In this document: piece after piece, positions 43,034 through 55,020 of the stretch
Numbering within the stretch: the stretch's first letter is position 1
Layout of the letters: each line of letters starts with the position of its first letter
Assembly: GCA_932521025.1 (NCBI GenBank)
Contig: OW051471.1
Coordinates: forward strand, 6,262,001-6,326,000
Source: Oscheius onirici
Lineage: Eukaryota; Nematoda; Chromadorea; Rhabditida; Rhabditidae
Direction: 5' to 3'
Length of the DNA stretch: 64,000 nt
Notes under the pieces: generated by a model
The model's input: only the letters and a program-made list of their open reading frames with translations
Told to the model about the DNA's origin: nothing
Database searches by the model: none
Position numbers and translations under genes: made by a program

Positions 43034-43290
43034 ACCTGAAATACGTCTTGGACAACGGCCTGTCTGACCTCCTCGATCGTGTGATCGACATCTGATGTGA
43101 GTAGTTTGGCTTCGAGAACTACTTGTGTTCCGGGCGGAACTGTAGCAACAACTTCACTAAACTAGACAGTGTAAGCATTTTGAAGTAGAACTGACCTCAT
43201 CTCCTGAACTGAGGTTGAGAGCCGAGGCTCAACGACGGCAGTTTGAAGAGGAGCCACAACAGCTTCGACGATCGGCGCCAGTCTCTGAAT
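43034..43290 (-). CDS. Probable coding exons, unassigned (possibly 5' exons of the DM-domain gene)
   Basis: Two minus-strand exons join across a 39-nt intron (gtcagt...gtttag). The first reads [20 protein letters not shown], then RLSTSVQEM. The second reads [20 protein letters not shown], then [21 protein letters not shown], and ends at a donor gtaaga. The smooth codon content and clean splice sites suggest real protein. The second exon ends in phase 0, matching the phase-0 acceptor before [13 protein letters not shown] in the DM-domain gene, so a roughly 680-bp intron could join them. No start or family is recognised. Confidence 0.4.
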
Positions 43291-46200
43291 TGATCAATGT
43301 TTACGGTTTGACGGGGAAGTAAGCAAAGATCAATGTCATCTCCCTTGTCCACTTTGCTTTTGATCTTACTCTATTTCAGAATAACTACAGAACATTGATC
43401 ATGGAAACACATGTGAATGGCTGCAAAACTTTCTCGTCAAAGTCCAAAGGAACTAAAAAAGACTAAAAGACGAGAGGTGTAGTGATCTCTTGCTAGACAA
43501 GTGCTTTAAAAAAGGAAAAATGACATTCTGGTGGATACTGTCAATGGAAACAGAGATGGTCGACGGGGACAGCGAAGCGCAGTGTGTCCCGGGAAAGGCG
43601 GCCCGTGCGTGTTGCACCCAATGCACCCAAGTCGTACCCGGCTATTGGCCCGCCTCCTCGATAAAACGCCAGAGAGAGACGGCCATTGATTGACACACAC
43701 GGGCGGAGACTGCGATCGGATGACTTTTCAAAACAACAACGAATTTGTGAAAAACAATGGGAAAATGATAAAATCGATACTTTTATTCGATGCTTTTCGT
43801 TTGATTTTACAATCCTTCTCATTCTTTGCTGTTCATTTCGCCGAAAAGAACGAAGAAACTGAAAAATGACGCACGCGAACTGCCTACACGTTTTACAAAG
43901 AGCGTCTCTCTCACCGCGTCTTTCCGGCCAGAGATACGGTATCCGAAGAAGATCTCTCGCCTTGAGCTTGGGGAAGAATCTCTGAAGAATATAGTGATTT
44001 AATAAACCAGAAGGGTAACTGTTTTCTAGATATCCAGTCAAAAGGTTCGATAACAAAAATGTTTTGCACCGTTGTCCTTTGAAAAACCCGCCCGACCCAT
44101 GTCTTCCACGTGTTCTTTGAATCTCCCTCGAAATCGATTTCCTCTGTTCTTACAGTCTCTCTGCTACCCACGTGCTGTCTCGTTGTCGGTCCCTGTGTTT
44201 TCGACGTCATCAATCTATTCTTCATAAAATGTCTTCATCCACAAAAATTCACTCCGTTCCATTTCAACTGTTTTAAAAAAACTGTTTATTCGGTATTCAA
44301 GGCAGTTCACCTGACCGAGATCACATCCGAATGGGAGGGTTCTTGGAGTGATGCTGAGCGCGTTGAATGATCAGGGTTGCTCAAGCTACGGGATCCGCTG
44401 GATAGGCTAGGCTGGCGAGAGATGCCAGGGTAGACTACCTTCGTGTACTACCACCCGGGATTGAACTTGCGATCGCTTTCTTCATAGACTGTCATCCTAT
44501 CCACTTGACTATCCGGGCCCCACTTCCATTTCAAAGAACGTTCTAATCCGTTGAGGAGGTTACGGTAGCCGAGGGAAAAAGTATGTGTGCGGAGCACGTG
44601 AAGCCATGTTTGACGTTCGAAAATTGACCAGAAAGAGCCGAAAGGTTTATAAGCTCGAAACCTTTCGTCGTTCTTTTCCTCGACAACCAACAATCTTTCT
44701 GCACCGAAACGACCGTCATAAAGCGATGGCGCGTCTTTCTTCGTCCAGTGCACGAGTGACCCGAGTCTTTGATCTTTCTCTTCTTTCAACTGGTTCTCGT
44801 GTTTTCAGAAAAACAGGGACAAATAGTAAACGGACGGAAACACGCTACGGAAATATATCTTCTAGAGACGGAAAATTGATAGGCTTATGAAACAGGCTCG
44901 TTTTCGATACCTATTAGGAGCTATTCTCAGATTTCGTCTAGTAGTCTACAACCACCAAAGATTCAAATAAACAAGGTTTTCCCGAAGAGACACTTATCCG
45001 GAGAACAAGAACAACAGACTATCGTGATATTTGAAAGACTCTTCTTGAGGAATAGGTAATGTGCCACAAGAAATCACTTTTGCAGAGTCTGTTCGTTCTT
45101 TGTGCTGTCTCCTTATGAGAAGCACGTGTGACTCGAAGATTCGTCTCTGAGCAAACGTAGGCCGTGCCAGCCAGTAGAACGACGGGAAAACCCCGCACCC
45201 CAATGCACCGAAACGACGGTGCAAGGCCCTGGCGCTGATACGGCAAAACCGCTTTTTGGAGAAGGAAACTGATTGATTGCGACTGGAAAATGGGCGCACC
45301 CATCCACACCGCCTGACTTTTCTTCGAATTTCACGAGTTCCTTTTTCTTAAATTCGGATAACTACTGGGTGTTAATCCAATTGTTCTGTGACTAGACACA
45401 TTGTTCAAAATCCAATGGACGAGGTCAAAAGATGCTTTTTCAATTTACCTGAAACAATCTCCCAACATCGAGTTCAGCTTGAGGAACAAGATGAGATGAG
45501 ACGCGCGATCAGCTAAAACTCACATTCAATGTTTAGCATAAAAATTGAATAAAGATTGCCAAGTACCATAAGTTCCAATGATTTTAATGAGCCTTCCTTT
45601 TTCTGCACAAAGTACTAGGCCGGCCAACCAGTTTCGATTCAGAGAGGCCTGAATACTTTTTGATCTGAGTGAGGACGTGCAACCGAAAACCAACAATCGG
45701 TGTTACGGTAGATATGGGATGAGGAAGTCTGGCTATGAAAACAATGATAAAAATAGGAATAGAAATAATGTGGGAGACAGGTGCTCAGACCGGTAATTGG
45801 CTCAATTGAGGACGCGGACTACATGGAAGACAGATGCGTTGAGGGGGTGCAAAAAGAAGACATGAATTGTTAGGTTCAGTTAACTATTAAAAGGGTTCAG
45901 AGGAAGCACAAAACTAGATCTCTTTCCATTGGTTTAGTATAGGTTCAATAGATAGTTTCGAGCATCTTCTATGTTCAGACTCTCAATTCTAGCAGTTGGA
46001 ACTAAGCCCAGAAAAACACGAGACAATCTTATCGGTCATTTTTCGAGATCTACTCAATAAGAGAATGCCTTTTTGAACATTGGAACGAAGCACTGTTGGT
46101 AACTGCTGAAGACCACAAAATGAAAAACAGCAAGAGACAAAAGGAAACTGATTCAGTCTGTTTCTAGGATTTTCTGAATGCACTCCCCTTCCATTTCGAG

Positions 46201-46897
46201 CCGACGCGAGCCAGATTAAGTCGGTTCACGCCAGGTACACGTGCACCGAGTCGAGCATAATGTATTTGCGAGTCAGCAGAGATTGCTTTTTCCTACATTA
46301 TTTACACACAGGAACAGAAGTCTGGGTTGACCAAAAATGTTTAAAAGATTACTGTACTGACGAAAAAGGAAACACTCTAATGAGTCGATTCACATGTTTC
46401 AAAAGATAGCGATGACGGTAAACAGAACAGGAAAAACAAGGAAGTTGACAAATGGTGGTCTCTTTCGAGTGACACGTTGGATATCTCGTCGTTATCTCAC
46501 AGCTAACGGAGAAAGACACATATAACAATATTGAAAGTTATTTTGAAAGAAGGACCTATCAGAAAAAAAACCCAAGGCAGTTGGATATTTTCTAACATTT
46601 GTAAAAATGCCGAAAAAAAAAACTTCTGCTTTTCCAGAGCGGACTAATTGTGAGACGTCTGGCGAGAAGACCCAGTAAGAAGTACGGTAGGCTAAGCTTG
46701 TGACGTAGATCTGCAAAATCACCGACGACCTTGTCGTCAGAAGAGAAGTCTTTCGACAGAAACAAACAAACGCAAAGTAACACAGGTCTTTGAGCTGAAA
46801 AAACACTCGAACTAGCAACGGTGTTTGCGGGAAATTCGATTTTTGAACGAGAGATAGAAAGTAAACAAATTTATTAGGTATAGATTAAGAAGTATTT
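43291..46897. other. 3.6-kb region with few signals
   Basis: No gene could be supported on either strand. A tRNA-derived SINE-like element lies at 44362-44521. Open frames at 43541-44056 (minus), 44585-44890 (plus) and 44994-45334 (minus) have no recognisable domains and no convincing start/acceptor context. Confidence 0.4.
44362..44521 (-). mobile_element. tRNA-derived SINE-like element
   Basis: Read on the minus strand, 44521-44449 looks like a tRNA: ggcccggatagtcaagtgg (A-box-like tagtcaagtgg), gatgacagtctatgaag, and B box agttcaatccc. The anticodon and T stems are imperfect. A unique tail follows (tagtacacgaaggtagtcta, ggcatctctcgccagcctag). An A/B-box head plus unrelated body is the layout of a tRNA-derived SINE. 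Confidence 0.45.
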
Positions 46898-47757
46898 TTA
46901 CATGTTGAAGAAGGTCTCCCATTCTTCAAAAAGCTCTTCGGCGTCAGATCCCTTCTCCTGAACATCAGTGCGTGCGTCTTGAACAACGACAGCTCCATCA
47001 GCCTTGATGACGCGCATAGCTGGGATCGTCTTGACTTCGTATTTAGCCAAAAGTTCTCTGAAAAATAGCCTGTTTACATTGCTCATTGTCAGCATAATTA
47101 TCCTTGAAACAGACTCCTGTGGCAATATCGCACTAGTTTTCTTTCAGAAAGGAATTCATTGCAAGTTATTATTGTTTCTAACATTGTTTGTTTTCAGAAT
47201 AAAGAAGGTAGAAATTTCATAATTCTGGGTTCAAAAAATTGAGAATCAGGTGTGTTTGAATCGGGTGTGAAAGTCGAATTCAATTCACTTCAAATGCTAA
47301 CAGAAAAAAACAAGGCTTACTGAATCTTCGGACTGCCGAAAGGAATAGTGGCCCATTCTCCGTGGTGATCGTTGAAGTACTCGTTCAAGTCGTCTTGCTC
47401 TCTGTCACGAGAAACAAAGACGATTTCAAAGTTCTTGTGATTTTCCTTGATAGCCTCATAGAATCTCTATAAGAAAACAGTGTGAACAAGAGTATAAAAT
47501 ATCACCTTCAGTTTAGGAGTGAAGTTGCGGCACGGAGGGCACCTAAACTATGAATGTTAAAAAAATATCGTGAAAATGGAAGAAAAAGACGATGGGTAAA
47601 CATACCATCCAGCAGAAAAATACAGTCCGACCATCTGAAAACTCGACAAATTTATGAGAACACAAAAAAAGCTAACCTTATCCTTTAGATAATCTCCTGC
47701 ATCAACTTTCGAGCCATCCTGCAGCTGCAATTCAACGCCGGAGAGAAGATCAGCCAT
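46898..47757 (-). CDS. Nucleoredoxin/tryparedoxin-like thioredoxin-fold protein
   Basis: About six short exons encode about 150 residues from MADLLSGVELQLQDGSKVD. The active site WCPPCRNFTPKL lies across two exons after MVGLYFSAG. It continues RFYEAIKENHKNFEIVFVS, RDREQDDLNEYF and WATIPFGSPKI. The C-terminal part ELLAKYEVKTIPAMRVIK contains the cis-Pro (TIP) needed for the thioredoxin fold, and WETFFNM ends the protein. WCPPCR and VSxDR are typical of nucleoredoxin-like oxidoreductases. There is no signal peptide, so it is probably cytosolic. The ATG follows ttcttcag by 3 bp. One intron (about 47059-47319) is 260 bp. Stop 46898-46900. Confidence 0.88.
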
Positions 47758-48097
47758 TTTTCTGAAGAAAGTAAGGCATAAAGAGAAAATCAATGAGATA
47801 AAAAGAGCATTCGCGAGCTATCAGCATTCAACATGCAACAATGATGACAAATGGGCAGAAATTGACGGGACTTTGCTCGCGAAAGGTCGATCGGTCTTTT
47901 GTTTGCTCCTCCTTCGCGCCCATTTTCGTCGCAGAGTACCGTAACCGAAATTAAAGACTTAAAATAATTGGAGACTGGTTCAAGGACACAGAAAGAGTAA
48001 ACACTTTATTGTTCTCTGGCAACACAGTCGCTACATTGAAAGACATTACCCGATCAGTAATCACGAATGGCAAAATACCGTAAATAACATATACATA

Positions 48098-50092
48098 CTA
48101 ACAGCGTTTGCAGGATGCCTTACAAAAGATTTTCATAAACTTGCTATCGCTAGCACATTCGCCAATCTTTGCCCAGTATCCACAGAAGAGATTTTTGTCC
48201 TCACACTTTGGTTTTTTCTTTTCCACAACTTGTTTCTCTTTCTTTTCCGACCCATGAACATCTCCAGGCTCTGAATCACCGTATTGAAACAAGAAAAATT
48301 GAAAGCACCTCGGTCACAAAGACGACAAGACTTTCTACAGTAGTGAGACATGTACTTTACGGAATGAGAACAATGGCCAAGCTGTTCCCAGAGACCACAA
48401 TGGGCATTCAGATCCTCACATTCTGAAATGTTTCGAGTGCTCCATTTGATCAGTTCAAACTTTTCTTTCTCAGCGGTTTCGCTGTTGTAGTAGTTGTGGA
48501 AGTTGTCTGCTTCTTTCTGGTAGTCGTACTCCCTTCGGTTGTCTCTTCCCCTCCCGTTGTAGTCGGCTCCTCGGTCGTGGTTGTGGTAGTAGTGGTTGTT
48601 GTGGTCTTTGCAAAATCTCCACACTGGTACAGTTTATTGATCTTAAACCCTTCAAATCTTTCATTTTCGTTAAACTGACCTTCAAGGCGTCAATCTCACT
48701 CAGTCGGTATCTCTGGCCAACCTCGGCGTTGCTGTCTTTCGGCACAATGGTCGCCTAAAAGCTATTTTATACTAATTCGAAAAGAATCAGAGTAAAATCC
48801 GCTTATGGAAATTGTCTCTTCACTCTCCCCTACCCAAACAAGAAGTACAAGTGAGTTTTGTTTTCGAAATACCTTTCCGTTCTTGGAGAATGCCAACTTA
48901 TGATAGTGCATCACACTCGAATAGTCGTACTTCAGTCCCACTGAAATAGTTTTGTAGTTATCAAAAACCGTAAACTCACAAGGGTCGATGATCTTTTTTG
49001 GATATTTCTCAAAGTTCCGCATCATACCTAAAGTTCACTGATTGACTGAAACATTCAAGATGTACCTGGTCGAATGTTCTCCTCGACGATATCCACGAAT
49101 TCGTCTCTGTCGGTTCGCGAATGTTCATGGAAGAATCCAAGAGCATGCATCAGCTAAAAGTTCTTTAAGATTAGAATCAAAACTATTGACTACCTCATGA
49201 GCGATGATTCCCTTGGAAAAACACTTGTCTACTTCGAGAGAAACCGTCTGGTTTCCTCCAGCTCGACCAACATATGACGAACATCTGTTTTATCTGTGTT
49301 TTCTTGCTTTGTCCGACTTACCCAAAAGCCACGTTTCTCTTGACGTAGATATAGTCGAAGGCATCTTCGGATCTCGGCACAAATCGGATACACGTTTTCT
49401 CTTTGTATTCGTCGAAAGCCTGAGCAATGGCAGCTCGTTGACTAAAAAAAGTTGACACCTCTTGATCTAATTGTTTGACCGCGCCTCAGGTGTGAGCAGA
49501 AAAAGAGAAAGGACAAACAGCTCGTGCTCGCGCAGAAACAAAGAAGACAAACTCTGGAGGCGCGAAGACCCATTTAGAAAGAATCTTGCTACTTTTCCAA
49601 ACAAACTTACTCGGCAGTCATTCCTTCCTCGAGCATGTAAGGAACTACTCCGTCATTCCAAAGCTTGTCGGGATATGTGACCAGATTTAACGAACTGTGG
49701 TACTGAACTCGAAAACTGAGAAATCTTTTGAAGAATCTACGTACCGGCTTGTTAAAAATGTAGTCGAATTCGTCGATGGGAGAGTCGCGCATCCGCTGAT
49801 TGATGATGTCACTTTCGTCCGAGGGAATTCCCACTATGTCTCCCTCAAATAGCTGAGAGTTTTGAATGGAATCCAAGTCGGCAGCGGTAGGACGAGCCAC
49901 TGGCTTTTGTGAAGCATAGACAAAGTCGTCTGGAGACAGAAACCGTTCGGAGAAATCTGTATAAAACAAATTGAAGAAGAATAAGAATAGTATACCATCA
50001 AATTTGATTTTATCAGTGAGAGCACCATCATGAGGAAGATTCACAACACCGGCTGACCAGACAATCGGGAGAAAGAGAAGTGTCAAAAGCAT
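48098..50092 (-). CDS. Astacin metalloprotease with Thr-rich linker and two ShKT domains (NAS family)
   Basis: A secreted zinc endopeptidase. It opens with a signal peptide [17 protein letters not shown], then a propeptide. The catalytic domain runs from [20 protein letters not shown]. It contains [17 protein letters not shown], the zinc site [20 protein letters not shown] (HExxHxxGxxH) and the Met-turn [16 protein letters not shown]. After [12 protein letters not shown] comes a Thr-rich linker. Two ShKT modules follow with six Cys each: [17 protein letters not shown]... CRKSCRLC and [18 protein letters not shown]... CKASCKRC. This order resembles C. elegans astacins of the NAS-14/15 kind. 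Introns of about 35-60 bp restore the frame between linker and first ShKT. The ATG lies 3 bp after cttccag. Stop 48098-48100. Confidence 0.93.
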
Positions 50093-50984
50093 GCCCTGGA
50101 AGACATTTTTTTAATATAATTCATGAGAAACTGGTAAAAATAGAGGATTTAAATGCGAGGATACACCACCGGAGACCATGTCGGCTGACCGCAAACAGCG
50201 CCTCCGAGTCAAACAAAGAGCAAGCCAAAAGGCTGTCTCAGCCGGCTGACGGATTCACAAAAAGCATGCTCAGCAGACGTTTCGTCGACAGATTGGCTCA
50301 CAATGCATCAAAATTTCAATGATAGAAGAGATACTTTTTCTTGACCTCTTTGAAAGTTTCTATAGAGATGGTAATATTTATATAGCCAATTAGATACTAC
50401 AGTTTTAGTAGAAAGACTACATCTTCTACAAAGACTACACAGTCATGAAGGGGAGAATACAAAACGTTCATGTGGTGAAGAACGGTGAGAGACGGACGCC
50501 TCTCGAAGCAGGAATGACCCCTGGAAGGACCAGATCGTCCCAATTCGGACTCGAGTGCTTCTATTTTCTGGAGGCTTGAAGAGAGTAAGCCGGTCGGAGA
50601 GGGCCAAAAGACTGCTCCGCCCTGACTCATGGACTGTTTGTCCATTCGAAATCGCCATTGTTCAGCCAGCCCCGAGGGCGACGAGAGGATTCCAGCCGAG
50701 ATCGCAGGCCGTTGCAGAGGCAGAAAGGTCTTTTTGGAAGAACTGAAAAGGAAATACTTGTGAATCTTTGGTATATTAAATATGAAGGAAATCAATGCAT
50801 GACGCTTGCTTCCGCCAACTTCAACACCCAACGCCACAATTTTTCTAACAATAAGTCTTTTTCCAGGACTCCATCCATCAAAACGACTCGCGACAAATCC
50901 CTTCTAATCACTGAAGGGTATCATTCGTTCTCCTCAGCTATGCGGCGAGTTGTCCGACTTAAAGAAATAGTTTTGTCCTTTTCA
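50093..50984. other. Divergent intergenic region
   Basis: Between the astacin (minus) and acid phosphatase (plus) starts. No exon with recognisable content is seen; minus-strand open frames at 50397-50837 do not resemble known proteins. The phosphatase first exon or 5'UTR probably lies at 50900-50975. Confidence 0.35.
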
Positions 50985-52390
50985 GAGTGCAAGTCCTTTT
51001 CTGTCTTCTCATTCAATGCTGTTCTGCCAAGATCATTCAAATATTTGTTCTTTGGAGACATGGGGATCGAGCTCCAGGAGAGCTACCCTACCCGAAAGAC
51101 CTTTACAACGAGTCGTTTTGGCCTCGAGGATGGGAACAACTGACCGAGGAAGGTGTTCGGCAGACTTACGTTTTAGGGAAATGGCTCAGAAACCGGTACG
51201 TCTTCGAGAATCGCCTATTGTCCGAAGAGTTCAATAGAGAAGAGGTAGGCTTATAAAAAAAGACTGGAAGAAATCTTAAACACAGATTTTGTTTCGAAGT
51301 TCAAATGCTGACCGCGCAATCGAGTCGGCTCAAGGAGTTGCGGCTGGTCTCTACCCGGCCAAAAGTTCAAAAATCTGGTTAAGTCCTTCCGATCCTGTAG
51401 GATGGCAGCCCGTTCCAGTATTTTCTTCTGCCTACGGTGTAGAAGACCCTGTGAGTTTCACAAAGTAATGGGCAACTGTTCTGCAGCTCCTAAGACCGAC
51501 GGGAGTGAAATGTCCCATGATCAAAGGCCTCATTAAAAGCAATACAGAAACTCTATCTGACAAAATAGACAGAGAATATAAGGATCTTTTTGAACTTCTG
51601 ACCAATTACACGGGAATGACAAAAGTTTCTTTCAAAAACGTCAAATCTCTTCATGGAATTCGAATTGAGGTCAGTTTTCATTCCCTTCATTATTTGTGTA
51701 GATGTTACACGACCTACCACAGCCGAGTTGGGTGTTCGATCGATGGAATGGCACTTCAATAATCGATCATATTCATGAACTAAAGAGAGTTCATCGTTTG
51801 AGCAATTTTGACAGCAGAGAAAAGGCGAGAGTTAGGCTAGTCAAACTTGTTTCAAAGCGAATGATTAGTTCAGGTCAGGGTCTCTTCTGAACGATATGGC
51901 AGTCAATCTAGAATCTACAAGCAGAGGATTCTTGACTAGGAGAGCCTTTATGTATTCATCGGTAGGATTAAAGCAAAACGTGTTCGAAAGACCATTTCTA
52001 GCATGATGGAACTCTTAATTCGCTAATGTATACGCTTGGAATCGGCAACCATCTTCTTGTCCCTTATGCTGCAGCTGTGATTACAGAAGTTCATTTGGAG
52101 GAGAACCAGTACTTTATCCGGGTTTGTTCGCAATTAGACTGGAAACGCTTGTTCAGATATTGTACAAGAACGAAACAGACAGATACTATCCTCTCGTTCT
52201 TCCTGACTGCAAGGAACTCTGTCCGTTGACAGCGTTTCTCAAAGGAATAGAAGGTTTGCGGATAGACAGTTTGCAGCAGATGAAAGAGGTTACTAATTAT
52301 CTGAACTCGAATTGTACTTTTTTTCAGATGTGTCGTTCCTCAGCTTCGCAGTTGTCCATCGCGGCATTGCTAGTTATACTTTTGTTATAA
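50985..52390 (+). CDS. Histidine acid phosphatase, membrane-anchored
   Basis: Phosphomonoesterase of the prostatic/lysosomal acid phosphatase family. After a hydrophobic leader (QVLFCLLIQCCSAKIIQ) comes the catalytic RHGxRxP block FVLWRHGDRAPGELPYPKDL. Then follow EEGVRQTYVLGKWLRNRY, FRSSNADRAIESAQGVAAGL and, late in the protein, the proton donor HDGTLNSLMYTLG (HD motif). The C-terminus is a hydrophobic tail SQLSIAALLVILLL, suggesting a GPI or membrane anchor as in many nematode acid phosphatases. The stop is 52388-52390. The exon carrying the initiator ATG is not settled: the leader exon starts at an acceptor (ccttttcag, about 50984) and needs an upstream exon. Confidence 0.85.
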
Positions 52391-52917
52391 AGATAAAGTT
52401 TACCCCGTAATCAACGCCAGAGCAAGCTCAATTGCGTTTCTCACTTTTGTTATAATTGAATAAAACGATTTTGCACAGTTATTCAATTGTTTAATCAATT
52501 CAATTTTGATCGGTTATGTTCCACAAAGCTATTTTAAGGAAAAATAAGAAGGACGTAGTTCCGTCTGAACATGAAATCGTTTCCCCTGTTTCTATACATA
52601 GAATAAATTGTCTTAGATGTGGAACATGAATGATCAGAAGACAAACCTTGTTAAATTTGGTACCCGCTTATATTATGTTACAGTTTGGCCTGAACAAGTG
52701 AAGACTTTCGGAAGTCCCAGTAAGAGTCGCTGTCACCAGGATCCAGTTCAAATATTCTGGTACTGAATAATCTCGAATTAGACGTCAAAGAAGTAACTAT
52801 TTATGAATAAGACGCAATTCATTCAGTGGCCTTCTCTTGAAATCGAGGAACCCAGAGCGTCATTGCGCAGCCGGTCCTGGGAACGGAGAAGGTGGTCCGC
52901 CCCTTCATTCTTCAGAG
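52391..52917. other. Intergenic gap
   Basis: Phosphatase 3' flank (aataaa near 52460) and upstream region of the neuropeptide gene. No other feature is seen. Confidence 0.35.
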
Positions 52918-53715
52918 ATGTCGTCGTCCACATTGGTCTCCGCTCTTCTGGCTCTACTTTTCTTTCAGTATAGAATATATAGTTTCACAAATACTAATTA
53001 TCCGTTCAGATGTATAACAACTGCCCACGCCAGAGCTTACGGCTACGCCAGTCCAGACGAGGTCAAGCAACTACTTGTCGAGTAAGTCTTGATGTTTGTA
53101 CAATTAACGAAAAAAATCGACCATGGGAACTGTTATTTCAATCTCTCCCACTTCTAAAATAACACCTACATACGGTTGAAGACGATTCCTTTTCGGAAGG
53201 TTATTGATCTTCCCCAATATCAAATCACCTTATTACTCTTATCGCCTGTTGCTCATTGTTACCACCCACAAACAGACTTCCTCTTGTCATCTGCTTCTGG
53301 AAAGAAACTAATTTCAACTGGGATCAAAGTCTTATCCCAAGATCAGGACAAGGAACTCGGACGAACAGCTTTTGTCTAGCTTGATTCTTTTCTCTTTTGC
53401 CAAAAAAAATCTCAAAAAAGATAGCATCTGTGTGTGACACGTAGTCTGAAGTAGTTATGTGGGAGTGCAATTGAGAGTAAATCTGAGAAGGGAAGGAAAT
53501 GCGCACCGGAATGCGAAAAGGCCAGCGATCTCTTAATCATCTGAATTTTCAGAATGGAGAGAGGTACTCTGCGACAGGCCAAACGTGCTCCACACAACAT
53601 TGACACGAGAGCTCTGAACCAGTTCAAGGTTTGAACACTTCCTAAAGACCAAATACTTTCTTAGAATTGCTATTTTTCACCGATACAGTGCGTCTTGATG
53701 GAACGAAGAAGATGA
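52918..53715 (+). CDS. Allatostatin-C/somatostatin-like neuropeptide precursor
   Basis: Four exons join cleanly. Exon 1 (ATG 52918, 3 bp after ttcttcag) and exon 2 encode a signal peptide (MSSSTLVSALLALLFFQ, ITTAHA) and a spacer YGYASPDEVKQLLVEMERGT. A dibasic cleavage site KR at LRQAKR follows. Then comes a single mature peptide starting APHNIDTRALNQFK and containing the disulfide ring NCYFSPIQC, a tail VLMERRR and a stop at 53713-53715. CYFxPIxC is the hallmark of arthropod allatostatin-C (CYFNPISCF). Family knowledge: these signal through somatostatin/opioid-like GPCRs. The last exon (about 53666-53715) carries the ring. Intron 2 is 470 bp. One peptide per precursor is typical for this family. 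Confidence 0.8.
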
Positions 53716-53854
53716 CCAGAGAATGTCATAGTTGAATAAACTATAACTATGTTGTTCAAATCGACGTTCTCACGACAGTCGAGAATTGTCAATGAGATGT
53801 CTTTTATCCGATATTCCCATGATGACTGGAAGATGAAATGCTTTATACGGTAGT

Positions 53855-54939
53855 CTATGTATGATAACGGTTCAGACCAGGAATCATTTGAGACATTTCG
53901 TACAACTTGTGGCGGATGTCTGTTATGGAGACTTGTGAATGTACGGAACATTCTTCAGCCGGAGTGGGAGTGCCAAAGAAGTTCGGAACGGCCTCGCCAC
54001 CAATTTCCGATAATAGGCCAACCTGTGTTTTTGATGTTCAATTAAGAAAAGAGCCTACCAAATAGCGTGTGCCACGGACCCAACAGAACACTGGACTGCC
54101 AGAATCGCCCTCAAAAGTATTGAAGAAAGCGGTTGAGAATCTCTACCTGACAAAATCGAGTTTCTTCCGATAGATAGCTGCCAGTGAGAACTGGATGACT
54201 ATATCCCTCTTCGCTAAAAAATAGACGGAGAAATGCTGTTGTTGGGGAACGCGAGTACTGATTGTCTGAAAGTTCTAGTACAGTCGAGTTCAAAAAATAC
54301 TCACTCTGATTAATTCCCCAGCCAGATGCGTAACACAGAGCTCCTTCCAGCTCTTTGTCCGATATAGGTAGAACAGCCATCGAAACACGGTGTTGATTGG
54401 TGAGATCGGGTCGTGTAGAGAAAGAGGGCACTGTTGCAAGTTGTGGAGAATGAGATCCACCGACATCGAATGATTTCTGAGAAACAACCAGAGCCGCGTC
54501 GTCATTCACTTCGTGTCCCTAATGCTCCTTTAACTTTTGCGACAACAACATACTTTTTGAGAAAATTCGAGAAACGTTCGAGAAGAGAATGTGTATTCAT
54601 TTCGATCAGGTAGCAAACGATCATAATCGGCAAGTGAAACATTGACCTCTGTGGCTCTAAAGAAGCTTTTAGTACTAAAGAAAAGACGACCTGTTTTCGT
54701 CCAGATACAGACAGTGCTTGCTTGTCAATATACTTGTCGGACTGACAATGACACCGCCACAAATGACAGTAACTGTCCGACGAGATTCCACGAAAGAGAT
54801 AGTCAAACTGGCACTTGACAACATTTCTACAAACGGATCAATCTGCCGAAACAGTCTAACCCTCATAGGCTACATCATTGCCGAAAAGCACAGCTTCAAA
54901 TAGAGGAAATAGAAGAAACACAAATGGAAAAGTTAACAT
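53855..54939 (-). CDS. Trypsin/chymotrypsin-like serine protease
   Basis: A secreted S1-family protease on the minus strand. The proposed start ATG (54939) gives a hydrophobic leader MLTFPFVFLLFPLFEAVLFG. Catalytic residues are visible: His in CGGVIVSPTSILTSKHCL (SKHC replaces the usual AAHC), Asp in HEVNDDAALVVSQK, and Ser in FEGDSGSPVFCWVRGTRYL. ALCYASGWGINQS is the usual CxxxGWG block before the active serine. The exon ends around SVHSQVSITDIRHKLYEM at the stop 53855-53857. The first intron is not resolved, so the exact N-terminus and activation site are unknown. Confidence 0.8.
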
Positions 54940-55020
54940 CGGGAACTAATTGTATGTTTTGACGGCTCGTCTTGTCACGCTTGAACAATCAAAGATCTTT
55001 TTATCACAAACTAGGCACAT

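Noticed and set aside
43541..44056. 171-codon minus-strand frame
   Set aside because: Arg/Ser-rich, no motif, and no splice or start signals; likely chance.
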